Below, piece after piece: positions 7,828 to 16,083 of a stretch of DNA of 43,817 nt (position 1 is its first letter; each line of letters opens with the position of its first letter). The notes under the pieces are model-generated. The model made no database searches. It was not told the DNA's origin and saw nothing but the letters and a program-made list of their open reading frames with translations. The stretch is taken from the NCBI GenBank assembly GCA_028293125.1, contig JAQGPJ010000097.1, positions 1 to 43,817 on the forward strand. Reading direction: 5' to 3'. The position numbers and the translations under genes were made by a program. Source of the DNA: Verrucomicrobiales bacterium (lineage in GTDB: Bacteria > Verrucomicrobiota > Verrucomicrobiia > Verrucomicrobiales > V1-33).

Positions 7828-9054
7828 TCAGGAGGCGGTTGAGAGAGCCTCGCGGGGGCCGAAGAATTCGAAGTGAACCTGCGATGCGGGAATACCCCAT
7901 TCCAGCAGATGGCGGTAAATGCCCCCCATGAACGGTTTCGGGCCGCAGAAGTAGTAATCACAGTCCTTGGCCGGAACCAGGCTTTCGATCAATTCAGCAT
8001 CGATAAAGCCCCTGCTGTGACAAATGCCGGACCTGATGTCCTCCGCATCGGGTTCGCTGTAACGGAAGTGGACCGTCAGGTTCTGATGGGTCCGCGCCAG
8101 CCCGCTCACCCAGGAGCCGAAGGCATGGGTTTTCCCATTCAGCGCGCCGTGGATCAGGATCACTTTACGCTCCGGATGGGCTTCCAGCGCCACTTCCAGA
8201 ATCGCCAGCATGGGGGTGATGCCGACTCCCGCCGACAGCAGCACGAGAGGGCGCTCATGATGCTCCGTGGGATCGAGGAAAAAGTCTCCGCAGGGAGGGC
8301 CAACCTCAATTTCGGCACCCGGGTCCAAGGCGTGCAGATAACCGGACACGGTGCCCTGCGGCTCCTTCTTCACACTGATCCGCAGACAATCCCCGCGCGG
8401 GGCGGAGGAAATGCTGTAGTTGCGCATGGTGGTTCCTGCCGCCTGCTCGGGAACCCGAACGGTCAGATACTGGCCCGGTTTGTGGGGTGGCACCTTTCCT
8501 CCATCCACGGGCTTGAGATAAAAGGAAGTGATCACGGAGCTTTCCCGCACTTTGTCCGTCACCCGAAAGGGCTTGAATCCGCTCCATCCGTGCGGGCTGG
8601 CCTCCTGGGTGTGATAGATTTCCCGCTCCCTGCCGATGAGAATGTCCGCCAGAAACCCGTAGGCCTCCGCCCAGGCGTCGATAATCTCCGGAGTGGCGGC
8701 CTCCCCCAGCACCTCCCTGATTGATGCCAGAAGGTTGGATCCCACAATGGGGTAGTGCTCCGGCAGAATCCGCAGCCCGGCGTGCTTTTGGGCAATGCCC
8801 TCCACCGCCGCTCCCAGAACCTCCAGATTGTCCACATTGGCGGCGAAGGCGCAGATGGCTCCCGCCAGTGCCCGCTGCTGGGTGCCTCCCGCCTGGTGGG
8901 CCGGATTGAAGAACGCCTTTACCTCCGGATTCTCCCGGAACATCCGCTGATAGAAGTGGCGGGTCAGAAGCTCCCCGTTCTGTTCAAGCACCGGCGCGGT
9001 GCTTTTCACCACCGCGATGGTCTGTTCACTCAGTTCCTTGGTTGATGCTGCCAT
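7828..9054 (-). CDS. hmp: Flavohemoglobin (nitric oxide dioxygenase)
   Basis: A 408-residue protein with the full flavohemoglobin layout. The globin domain (about 1-140) has R-H-F-Y-Q-R-M-F with the distal Tyr, the distal Gln in T-Q-Q-R-A-L-A, and the proximal His in Q-K-H-A-G. The FAD-binding domain (about 150-260) has R-N-Y-S-I-S-S-A-P, and the NAD(P)H-binding domain has L-L-S-A-G-V-G-I-T-P-M and ends with F-E-F-F-G-P. It oxidises nitric oxide to nitrate using O2 and NAD(P)H in the cytoplasm. It is divergent from a Crp/Fnr-family regulator, and a TTGAC-N4-GTCAA palindrome between the two starts indicates NO-responsive control. Confidence 0.97.
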   Translation of the reverse strand: MAASTKELSEQTIAVVKSTAPVLEQNGELLTRHFYQRMFRENPEVKAFFNPAHQAGGTQQRALAGAICAFAANVDNLEVLGAAVEGIAQKHAGLRILPEHYPIVGSNLLASIREVLGEAATPEIIDAWAEAYGFLADILIGREREIYHTQEASPHGWSGFKPFRVTDKVRESSVITSFYLKPVDGGKVPPHKPGQYLTVRVPEQAAGTTMRNYSISSAPRGDCLRISVKKEPQGTVSGYLHALDPGAEIEVGPPCGDFFLDPTEHHERPLVLLSAGVGITPMLAILEVALEAHPERKVILIHGALNGKTHAFGSWVSGLARTHQNLTVHFRYSEPDAEDIRSGICHSRGFIDAELIESLVPAKDCDYYFCGPKPFMGGIYRHLLEWGIPASQVHFEFFGPREALSTAS

Positions 9055-9109
9055 GATGCCTTAGCATGCGGGAAGCGGGGACCGCGGCAATTGCGGAGGC
9101 ATCCCGGAT

Positions 9110-9123
9110 TTGACCTGGGTCAA
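9110..9123. promoter_or_regulatory. Fnr/Dnr/NnrR-type box between hmp and its regulator
   Basis: The 14-base sequence TTGACCTGGGTCAA is a perfect 6-bp dyad and fits TTGAC-N4-GTCAA, the binding pattern of Crp/Fnr-family NO sensors (DNR, NnrR). Its centre (9116.5) is 62 bp upstream of the hmp ATG. A class II activator centred at -41.5 would start hmp transcription about 21 bp before its ATG, a reasonable leader. It is 21 bp before the regulator ATG on the other strand, where binding would more likely repress. Confidence 0.75.
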
Positions 9124-9143
9124 TTCCCCGGCTTAAAACCGTT

Positions 9144-9875
9144 ATGTCCTCCACGGAAGCCATCCGCACCGCCGCGCTCGCCCATGAGCTCCGGGGCAGT
9201 TCCATCTTTTCAGGGCTTGGCATGGGGGAGCTTCTCCAGATTGCTGGCTATTCCGAACGCATGGTAATGAAAAGAAACCAGCTCCTGTTCCGCGAAGGGG
9301 ATCCGGTGATCGGTTTCTACGTGGTCATCAGAGGAGCCATCAAAGCCTACCGCCTCAATGAGGCTGGGCGCGAGCAGGTGATTCACATTATCCGCGCCGG
9401 AGGCTCTTTTGCCGAGCCGGCTGTAGCCGGGCTGCCGGGGTATCCGGCGCACACGCGGGCCTTGGAGGCCACGGAGGTGGTGCTGATCCGCTCGCAGCCG
9501 TTCCTCGCGCATCTGCGCGTCAATTCGGATCTGGCTCTGCGCATGCTGGCTTCGCTCAGCCGCCATCTTCACGAACTGGTCACCGCCATTGACGGATACC
9601 GGCTCCGCGATGCCGAAACCCGCCTGCTGCACTGGCTGTTGGGTCAGGCGGGAAACAGCACAGGCACTGTGGCGTTCGAGCTTTCCATTCCCAAATCCGT
9701 GCTGGCCTCTGAACTGGGAACCCGGCAGGAGACCCTCTCCCGGCTGTTTGCCAAACTCCGGAAAACCGGAGCCCTGAAAGTCCAAGGGAAACAAATCCTG
9801 ATCGAAAATCCGGTCATTCTCCGGAAACTGTTCGAGGAGAACCTTTCCCGCCCTGTCCCGGGCGGTGACCACTGA
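9144..9875 (+). CDS. Crp/Fnr-family transcriptional regulator, probably NO-responsive
   Basis: A 243-residue protein. The cyclic-nucleotide-type sensor barrel is at about 20-135, with F-R-E-G-D-P-V-I-G-F-Y-V-V-I-R-G-A-I-K typical of the DNR/NnrR branch. The dimer helix follows (about 140-160), then the helix-turn-helix with the recognition segment A-S-E-L-G-T-R-Q-E-T-L-S-R at about 191-203. The T-R-Q-E-T-L-S-R-L recognition helix is of the kind that reads TTGA half-sites. The sensor part lacks the N-terminal Cys cluster of true Fnr, so an iron-sulfur O2 sensor is unlikely and haem-based NO sensing is inferred. It is divergent from hmp with a shared palindrome, so it most likely controls hmp and itself. 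Confidence 0.9.
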   Translation: MSSTEAIRTAALAHELRGSSIFSGLGMGELLQIAGYSERMVMKRNQLLFREGDPVIGFYVVIRGAIKAYRLNEAGREQVIHIIRAGGSFAEPAVAGLPGYPAHTRALEATEVVLIRSQPFLAHLRVNSDLALRMLASLSRHLHELVTAIDGYRLRDAETRLLHWLLGQAGNSTGTVAFELSIPKSVLASELGTRQETLSRLFAKLRKTGALKVQGKQILIENPVILRKLFEENLSRPVPGGDH

Positions 9876-9887
9876 TGGGCGGCCGGA

Positions 9888-9923
9888 GCGGGAACCTTTC
9901 CCGCCCGCAGCCCTGAGCTGCGG
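9888..9923 (+). terminator. Two tandem hairpins after the Crp/Fnr gene
   Basis: GCGGGAA (9888-9894) pairs with TTCCCGC (9898-9904), and CCGCAGC (9905-9911) pairs with GCTGCGG (9917-9923). Both stems are exact 7-mers, starting 13 bases after the regulator stop codon. No T-run follows, so termination is possible but not certain. Confidence 0.4.
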
Positions 9924-10025
9924 CCATGGCCACTGTCACCCCCTTGGGATGCAGCACGCTCCTGCCTGAGGAAAGCCGGCCGGCGGGGGCTTTGAAAAAC
10001 TCCACCCGGCCTCCGTATCCATTCC

Positions 10026-10564
10026 ATGCGTTCTTGTTTGAAAGTGGCCACCGCCGCCCTTCTTGCCATCCTGTTTTCCGCTTCTGAAGGTTTGTCCCAG
10101 GATCCGGTTCCGGCGGTGAAAGCGCCTCCGGCACTGGAGGAGGCCCAAACGCGCGCCCGGCTTCTGCATTCCTCACTCGGCGGAACGCTGGAGGTGATGC
10201 ACCGTGACTTCTTCCGGAAAAACGGCAGCAGAGCCATCCCGTCGTCGTCGTTGGAGGATGTTTTCCGGAAAATGGAGCAGGAATGGGGAATCACTCTCCG
10301 CTGGTTGGCCTCCAAGGCCACGATCATGAATGCGGACCACACGGCCCGGGATGAATTTCAAAAAGCTGCGCTGCTCAAAATCACCAAAGGAGAGAAGGAG
10401 GTGATGGGGGTCGAGAACGGGACGCTGCGGTTTGCGGATCCATTGTCCTGCGGAACGAATGCCTCAAAGGCCATGTCAGGAACCGGCAGAGCTTGGAGGA
10501 CCGGTTCGCGGCTTTGGAAATCCAAATGGCCATTCAAGGTATCCCGCCTCCGAAAGGACCCTGA
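10026..10564 (+). pseudogene. Tll0287-like (DUF3365) haem-domain protein, frameshifted
   Basis: The N-terminus is a signal peptide (M-R-S-C-L-K ... S-A-S-E-G-L-S-Q). The next part reads L-E-V-M-H-R-D-F-F-R-K-N-G, A-I-P-S-S-S-L-E-D-V-F, and L-R-W-L-A, as in exported DUF3365 proteins. The first frame continues to 10589, but from about 10431 its sequence becomes meaningless while the neighbouring frame reads G-S-I-V-L-R-N-E-C-L-K-G-H-V, the expected end of the family, stopping at 10562-10564. One base has been lost near 10431-10440. In addition the c-type haem motif C-x-x-C-H reads C-L-K-G-H (10460-10474, G at 10469 where T is expected). Two independent lesions suggest a dead gene. The family identity is recalled, not searched. 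Confidence 0.65.
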
Positions 10565-10589
10565 AAGCAAAACGCCCGATCCTGTGTGA

Positions 10590-10934
10590 ATTTGCGGATT
10601 TTCCCACCGGTCAGCATGGGCGCATCGGCACGCCGGGTTCCCCTGGCCTAATGTGCGGCTGGTGCCGGTGATGAACGGCAGGAGACGGGTAGCGGTCATT
10701 TCACGGGTGGATGTGTTTGCCGCCATGGAGTCGGCGCCGGCGAGCACCGTACTGGAGGCCGGGGTGCGCCACCCCCTCACTGCAGAGACCGGCGGGAACT
10801 TTGCCAACGCCATCGACCGCATGATTCCCCACAGCATTGGCCGCCTGCCGGTGACCGATGCCGGCGGTTCCGGAAAGCTGGCCGGCCTGCGGACGCGGCG
10901 GGCGGTGCAGGATGCGCGGCAGCGCCGGCATTGA
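10590..10934 (+). pseudogene. CBS-domain fragment (C-terminal remnant)
   Basis: From about 10620 the frame ending at 10934 reads like one CBS repeat: F-P-W-P-N ... R-R-V-A-V-I-S-R-V-D-V-F-A-A-M, then V-L-E-A-G-V-R-H-P-L-T, A-I-D-R-M-I-P-H-S-I-G-R-L-P-V-T-D. This pattern is found at the C-terminal end of CBS-containing chloride-channel-type proteins. Only about 100 residues remain, there is no sensible ATG start (the first usable codon is a GTG at 10653 inside the domain), and no transporter part is found upstream, where the decayed DUF3365 gene lies. I read it as a leftover of a deleted larger gene. A small stand-alone CBS protein is possible but less likely. Confidence 0.55.
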
Positions 10935-11030
10935 TCGGCAGTGCGGTAAATTCCGCGGACAGGCCGATACAAGGATGACCATGGCATAACTAATTTTACT
11001 TTGTTGTATTTTAAAATTAGGTCTTTGATA

Positions 11031-11087
11031 ATCAACGAGTTACGTAAATTGCGCGGATGCTGTTCACGGAAACAGTAACTCGTTGAT
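11031..11087. repeat. Perfect 13-bp inverted repeat, 31-base loop, in an AT-rich patch
   Basis: ATCAACGAGTTAC (11031-11043) and GTAACTCGTTGAT (11075-11087) are exact complements. The loop contains a smaller TGTT...AACA dyad. The patch at 10985-11110 is far richer in A and T than the flanks. It lies 190 bp before the PEP-CTERM gene and just after the CBS remnant. It could be an operator, an RNA hairpin, or an end scar of a lost element. No transposase or target duplication was seen. Confidence 0.7.
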
Positions 11088-11273
11088 GTTGAATCAGTTA
11101 AGACTTAAATGTGGCAAAATAGAACTAATTGCAGAGAGCCAACCGCCGGCTCCTGCCTGGTGAAGCCGGCCATGGTGCCGCCGCCGGCAACGCCGGAAAC
11201 GAATATATCTTTCATACACGTTTTTCCGAGGAGGCTGTTGTTTTTAATCCGGTTGCGGCGACTGATAGCCGCT

Positions 11274-12374
11274 ATGCAGAAACTTAAATCCTCACTGATC
11301 CTTTATAAGCCGGCGGTTTTGGCCGCATGCCTGGTCATGGCCACAGCCGCCAGCGCGGCGGTGCAGAGCGTGGTGCTCATCTCCGGACTGAATGAGCCCC
11401 GGGACGTGGCCGTGGCTCCCAATGGCGACATCCACGTCGTGGAGGCCGGCGCGGCGATAGACACCACCGGTCTCACGCCGATCACCACCGACACGGGCAC
11501 CGCCTATTTCGGCACCACAGGCTCGGTCTCCGTCTGGTCCAATGGCGCCGTGACCCGGCCCATCACGGGGCTGCCAATGCTGTACAATCCAACAAGGAAC
11601 GAAATCACCGGTGGGCAGGGAATCACCGTCACCACCTCCGGCACCGTCCTGGCCATCGGTCTGGGTGGCACCGCCGCAAATCGGGATCTGGGTCCTGCGG
11701 GGGCCTCGGCTTTGGGCAATCTAATGACTCTGCCCTTCACCCGCACGGACCTCTCGGCCTTTGTCGGCAGCGCCAGCAATCCATTCCACATGGCGGTCTC
11801 CGGGGACCTGACGGTTGTGGCGGACGCCGGCGACAATTCCGTGCTGACCATCCAGAACGGCGTGGTTTCCCGCGCGGGCTACCTGCCGGACACGCCCGGT
11901 GGCGCTGATTTCGTCCCCACTGGCGTGGCCTTCGGGGCCGGCGGCAATATTTTTGTGGGCGGTCTCTCTGGATTTCCCTTCACTCCCGGCGCGGCCTCCG
12001 TTTACCGCATGGCTCAGGGACAGGCCTCCCTGTTCGCCACCGGGTTCACCAATATCACGGACATCGCGCTGGGGCAGGACGGCACTCTGTTCGTGCTGGA
12101 GTACGCCACCAATGGCATTCTCTCCGGCAACAACACCGGCGGGCTGTGGGCACTCAGCGCAGATGGTTCCAGCCGCCAACTGCTGATGACCGACGGTCTG
12201 GTTCATCCCACGGGCCTCACCACCGGCACGGATGGCACCCTGTATATCACCAACAGCGGTGCCGCGCTGGGCCAAGGGCAGCTTCTGGCCGTCACCGTGC
12301 CTGAACCGGGTGCCACCGTCCTGATGGGCCTCCTGGGTGTTGTCGGCCTGATGCGCCGCCGCCGGTGCCCCTGA
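11274..12374 (+). CDS. PEP-CTERM sorted, ScyD/ScyE-like beta-propeller protein
   Basis: The start is set at the ATG at 11274, which opens a clear signal peptide (M-Q-K-L-K-S-S-L ... A-A-S-A-A), giving 366 residues; the open frame upstream to 11109 looks non-coding. The mature region begins V-V-L-I-S-G-L-N-E-P-R-D-V-A-V-A-P-N-G-D and continues in NHL-like propeller strands, as in the ScyD/ScyE family of exported proteins. The C-terminus is a textbook PEP-CTERM tail: V-P-E-P-G-A, a hydrophobic helix (T-V-L-M-G-L-L-G-V-V-G-L-M), then R-R-R-R. Such tails are processed by an exosortase, which is not in this window. Function beyond surface or matrix association is unknown. A hairpin with T-run follows the stop. 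Confidence 0.85.
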   Translation: MQKLKSSLILYKPAVLAACLVMATAASAAVQSVVLISGLNEPRDVAVAPNGDIHVVEAGAAIDTTGLTPITTDTGTAYFGTTGSVSVWSNGAVTRPITGLPMLYNPTRNEITGGQGITVTTSGTVLAIGLGGTAANRDLGPAGASALGNLMTLPFTRTDLSAFVGSASNPFHMAVSGDLTVVADAGDNSVLTIQNGVVSRAGYLPDTPGGADFVPTGVAFGAGGNIFVGGLSGFPFTPGAASVYRMAQGQASLFATGFTNITDIALGQDGTLFVLEYATNGILSGNNTGGLWALSADGSSRQLLMTDGLVHPTGLTTGTDGTLYITNSGAALGQGQLLAVTVPEPGATVLMGLLGVVGLMRRRRCP

Positions 12375-12428
12375 TCCCTGTTTCGCCAACCGGCTGCCAT
12401 CAGCCACGGCATCCCCATCAGTCATCGG

Positions 12429-12464
12429 AACGCCCGGTCTTCAATGGCTGGGCGTTTCATTTTG
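12429..12464 (+). terminator. Terminator of the PEP-CTERM gene
   Basis: AACGCCC (12429-12435) pairs with GGGCGTT (12450-12456) and is followed by TTCATTTT. It begins 55 bases after the stop codon at 12374. Confidence 0.65.
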
Positions 12465-12641
12465 AGGTTCCCCCGTTGGAGCCTCCCCCGCCGCCTCACC
12501 ATCCACCCATGGAAGGGAGGAGGAACTGCGGAACAGGGGGGACGGTTGCTGTATTGCATACCATCGCCCATGATCAGCCCCTCGGCAATGTGTTGGGGAA
12601 CCGGGTCGGAAGTTTGAATTTTCCATTCTCCAAAGGCCAAA

Positions 12642-12667
12642 AGCCGCCGGCCCGAAGGCCGGCGGCT
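12642..12667 (-). terminator. Terminator of the SUMF1/Gfo operon
   Basis: AGCCGCCGGCC (12642-12652) and GGCCGGCGGCT (12657-12667) form an exact 11-bp stem with a 4-base loop that reads TTCG on the minus strand. On that strand a short T-run (complement of 12638-12641) follows. It lies 80 bases beyond the stop of the minus-strand gene ending at 12749. Confidence 0.8.
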
Positions 12668-12748
12668 GAAATGAAAAACGGAAACGACTTTGGATGGGCA
12701 GGGCCTCAGTCCCGCCGTCCAGGATGCTCCCGGTGGATTCAGACCGCG

Positions 12749-14509
12749 CTATTTCTTGTTCGCGGTGCCGAGGTTCCAGGCCGCGTGCATTTCCTCCGCG
12801 GTCGGCAGCTTCAGCGGGCGCACCAGACGCATGCCGAGGAACTGGGCGCTGGTGTGGTACCACAGGCTCTTGGGCAGCTGGGGATCGATGGCTTTCCAAA
12901 CTTCGCTGGAGGCCCGGCGGGCAGCGCTGCGAAGATCCTTGGCGTCGTCATCCCATGAACCGCCGCGCACCACCCGGGGATAGAGGGTCACGGGTTTGTT
13001 AAAGGGATTGGAGACCCCGCTTTGGAGGCTGGCGTAGAAGTCGGGACTGTACTGGTCGAGCGTCCACTCCACCACATTGCCATACATGTCGTAGAGACCC
13101 CACGGATTGGGCTTTTTCTTTCCAACCAGCTGGGTCTTGCCGTCGCTGTTTTCGAAGTACCAGGCGTAGTCCCCGATCTGCGAGGGGTCGTCCCCGAAGG
13201 ACCATGCGGTGGTGGTGCCGGCGCGGGCGGCGTATTCCCACTCGGCCTCGGTGGGCAGGCGGTAGAACTGACCGGTTTGGGCGCTCAGCCATTCACAGAA
13301 TTTGTTGGCGGCGTGCTCGGTCATGGAAATGGCCGGATAACCGTCCTGGCCCATGCCGAATGTCATGTCGGTGTAGGGCGGGGTGGGGCTGCTGACGGCG
13401 TCCACCGGCTTGTCATCCTTGCCGGGCGACTTCTTGCTGCCGTCCTTCCAGCGGGAGTCCGAGGTCACCATGAAGGGCATGTAGAGATCCCAGGTCACCT
13501 CCATGGCCCCCATCCAGAAGGGATCGATTCTCACCTTCACCTGCGGTCCCTCGTCGGGCTTGTGAAACGGCTCCGTCTCCGGGCTGCCCATCAGAAACTC
13601 ACCACCGGGAATCGGCACCATGGCGAAAGTCTTCGGGTTGGGAGCCTTGGTCACCGTGCCCGTGTAGGGCTTGAAGTCACCTTCGTTGTTCCCGCCACTG
13701 GTCTGAACGATGAATTCCCGGATTTTGCGGGTTAGTTCGATAGTGTCAGGGGAGGGCGCGCGCTCCTCGGTTTTGGCTTTGGGCACCAGCACGATGCCCT
13801 CCGGCCACGGGGCGCCCTGGCCCACCCACAGTCGGAGCTTTTCAATCAGTTCCGGTTTGAGCGGACCGCCACTCTTTTTAGTGGGCATCAACTCATCGTC
13901 ATCCTCCTTCAGCGTGGTGCGCTTGTAGAGCGGGCTGGCCTCGGGATCGTAGGGCACCAGCGCCGGGCCGCCGTCACCGCCATGGACGTTGGTGGCCAAC
14001 GTGGTCATGTTCAGCTCACCCTTGGCCTTGTCGGCGTCATGGCAGGAGAGGCAGTTCTGCTCCAGAATGGGCTGAATGTCCTTTTTGAACTGCATCCGGG
14101 GCACTGCCGCCAAGGTCAAGCCGGCGGGCCATTTGGCTCCGGCGGCAATCCATGCTTTCAGGTGCTCACTCTGCTGATGGACCAGCGGTTCCTCCTTGGA
14201 GGGCGGCATGATGTCGTCATCATCGGGTTTCAGCACCGTCAGCGTGTAGAGTTTGCTCTCCTCCGGCTTGCCGGGCACCAGCCAGGCGCCGTCATCGTTG
14301 CCCTTCAACGCGTTTTCCAGAGTGTCCAGCCGGCCATCGCCCTTCTGCTCATTGGCATTATGGCAATGAACGCAGGACGATTCCAGAATCGGCTGCACGA
14401 AACGGGTGAAATAGGCCTCCGTGTCCGGGGCTGGATCCGCGGCGTGAAGATGGCCGACGGCGGCCAGGCCGGTGAAAACAAGAGCTGGAAGGACGCGATG
14501 GGGCAACAT
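12749..14509 (-). CDS. Exported dihaem cytochrome c / SUMF1-domain fusion
   Basis: A 586-residue protein. Residues 1-23 are a signal peptide. Two planctomycete-type cytochrome c modules follow, with C-V-H-C-H at 46-50 and C-L-S-C-H at 153-157, each with a later M-P-P-S / M-P-T-K segment that may supply the axial Met. From about 295 there is a formylglycine-enzyme-like (SUMF1) domain: M-V-P-I-P-G-G-E-F-L-M-G-S, R-L-P-T-E-A-E-W-E-Y-A-A-R, G-N-V-V-E-W, R-V-V-R-G-G-S-W. The Cys pair of true formylglycine-generating enzymes is not visible in the C-terminal part, so a binding or structural role is more likely than sulfatase activation. It is 30 bp downstream of the Gfo/Idh/MocA gene in the same direction and probably cotranscribed. 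It should act in the periplasm; its redox partner is unknown. Confidence 0.87.
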   Translation of the reverse strand: MLPHRVLPALVFTGLAAVGHLHAADPAPDTEAYFTRFVQPILESSCVHCHNANEQKGDGRLDTLENALKGNDDGAWLVPGKPEESKLYTLTVLKPDDDDIMPPSKEEPLVHQQSEHLKAWIAAGAKWPAGLTLAAVPRMQFKKDIQPILEQNCLSCHDADKAKGELNMTTLATNVHGGDGGPALVPYDPEASPLYKRTTLKEDDDELMPTKKSGGPLKPELIEKLRLWVGQGAPWPEGIVLVPKAKTEERAPSPDTIELTRKIREFIVQTSGGNNEGDFKPYTGTVTKAPNPKTFAMVPIPGGEFLMGSPETEPFHKPDEGPQVKVRIDPFWMGAMEVTWDLYMPFMVTSDSRWKDGSKKSPGKDDKPVDAVSSPTPPYTDMTFGMGQDGYPAISMTEHAANKFCEWLSAQTGQFYRLPTEAEWEYAARAGTTTAWSFGDDPSQIGDYAWYFENSDGKTQLVGKKKPNPWGLYDMYGNVVEWTLDQYSPDFYASLQSGVSNPFNKPVTLYPRVVRGGSWDDDAKDLRSAARRASSEVWKAIDPQLPKSLWYHTSAQFLGMRLVRPLKLPTAEEMHAAWNLGTANKK

Positions 14510-14539
14510 GGGAAAGGATGGGACAACGAAAGATAAGTA

Positions 14540-15832
14540 TTATACAACCGGCGTCACGCCGGGCATGGGCATGGGTGTGGGAGTGAAGGATGAATCCCAC
14601 TTCAAATCATCCGGCGCAAGGTCGTCTTTGCTGTTGACCACCTGGTCCCAGGAGACGCGCTTGCCTGTGTAGGCGGCCATGCGGCCCATGATGCCCAGCA
14701 TGGTGCTGTGGCACATGAACACCGAATCATTGACAGGCTTGCCGGCGCGGATAGAGGCGAAGAGCTCGACGTGCTCCTGGCGGTACATGTCGTTGTCCTC
14801 GCCCTCGAAGCGCCATTTTTTCTCCCCAATGATGTAGGGCCGGGCACCCTTGCCAATGATGAGAGTGCCCTTGGTGCCTTTAATGTAATCCGCGTTTTCG
14901 CCGTCACAGTTCACCTGCTGGCGGCTGGCGACCGTGGCGAACACATTGCCGGGGAATTCATAGATCACGCTGAAATGGTCAAAGATATTGGCCCCCTCCA
15001 TCGGGATCTGACGGCCGCCGACACCGATGCAGTTCAGCGGGTCTTTATCGCCGAAGGCCCAGCCGACCTTGTCCACGCTGTGCACCGCCTGCTCCACATA
15101 GGTGTCGCCGCTCAACCAGGAGAAGTTCATCCAGTTGCGCAGCTGCCACTCCACATCGCTCCACTCCGCCCTGCGGGCGGAGGCGGGCTGTATGGGTTTC
15201 ACAGGGCCGGTATAGTAGGTGGCGTAGTAGCTGACCACATCGCCGATGGCACCGTTCTGCAGTTGCTCAAAGGCCGCTCGGCGGGAGGCGCTGCGGCGCC
15301 AGCAGAAGCCGGGCATCACCGCCAGACCCTTTTCCTGAGCTTTTTTAGAGGCGGCCAGGATACGGTTCACGCCGGGGATGTCCACCCCCATGGGCTTTTC
15401 GCAGAAAATATGCTTTCCAGCCTCGACGGCGGCTTCGAAATGAATGGGGCGGAAGCCGGGGGGGGTGGAGAGAATGACCACATCGACCCCGCTCTCCAGC
15501 ACCTTTTGGTAGGCGTCCATGCCCAGGAACTGGCGGGAGGGGTCGACTTCCGCACGGTCACGGAAATCGGCCTTCAGGTTGCGGAGGGAGCCGTCGATGG
15601 ATTCCTGGAACACATCGCCCACGGCATAAAGCTCGACATTGCTGTCCGCCTTCATGGCGTCCTGGGCGGCCCCGGTGCCGCGCCCGCCGCAGCCGATGAG
15701 GCCGAGCTTCAGGCGTTTGCTGTCCAGCTGGCCGAAGCTGACGTTCGGGAAGGCCACCAGCCCGGCGGCCACGCCGGCGGCTCCGGCTTTGAGAATGGTG
15801 CGGCGGGGGGCGGAGTCGGAAAACGGAGTCAT
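14540..15832 (-). CDS. Tat-exported Gfo/Idh/MocA-family oxidoreductase
   Basis: A 430-residue protein. The N-terminus is a twin-arginine signal (R10-R11-T-I-L-K, then a hydrophobic stretch ending near F-G-Q at 33-35), so the folded, cofactor-loaded enzyme should be exported. The Rossmann motif G-L-I-G-C-G-G-R-G-T-G is at 44-54, the family's E-K-P-M-G follows the second half of the NAD domain, and the C-terminal beta-sheet substrate domain begins near 180. Members oxidise or reduce sugars, inositols or bile-pigment-like compounds with NAD(P). Tat-exported members are common in Verrucomicrobia and Planctomycetes. The cytochrome c/SUMF1 gene follows 30 bp downstream and may be an electron-transfer or substrate partner. 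The C-terminus is Pro/Met-rich. Confidence 0.9.
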   Translation of the reverse strand: MTPFSDSAPRRTILKAGAAGVAAGLVAFPNVSFGQLDSKRLKLGLIGCGGRGTGAAQDAMKADSNVELYAVGDVFQESIDGSLRNLKADFRDRAEVDPSRQFLGMDAYQKVLESGVDVVILSTPPGFRPIHFEAAVEAGKHIFCEKPMGVDIPGVNRILAASKKAQEKGLAVMPGFCWRRSASRRAAFEQLQNGAIGDVVSYYATYYTGPVKPIQPASARRAEWSDVEWQLRNWMNFSWLSGDTYVEQAVHSVDKVGWAFGDKDPLNCIGVGGRQIPMEGANIFDHFSVIYEFPGNVFATVASRQQVNCDGENADYIKGTKGTLIIGKGARPYIIGEKKWRFEGEDNDMYRQEHVELFASIRAGKPVNDSVFMCHSTMLGIMGRMAAYTGKRVSWDQVVNSKDDLAPDDLKWDSSFTPTPMPMPGVTPVV

Positions 15833-16031
15833 GGAGTGAAAAGCGCTGGTGGTGGATTGCGGTGATGGGAATATCAGTCAGCCGCCTCCGGACAGCCGGA
15901 CGGACAGCTTGATTCACCCAAAATAAGAGTAAATAAACGGGACGACCAAACCCGTTCTTGTTCCCTTTTCACAGCATTTTCCATACTTTCATGGGGCGGA
16001 ATACCCGTTCTCAGCCCCATAAACCGCCGGA

Positions 16032-16053
16032 AAATTTTCAATGATGAAAATTT
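16032..16053 (-). other. AT-rich hairpin after the Pro-rich membrane-protein gene
   Basis: AAATTTTC (16032-16039) pairs exactly with GAAAATTT (16046-16053) around a 6-base loop. It lies 31 bases downstream of the minus-strand stop at 16084. A weak terminator is possible; the stem has only one G-C pair. Confidence 0.35.
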
Positions 16054-16083
16054 CTTCTTTTGGCTGGACCCAGGTCCGTGGAG

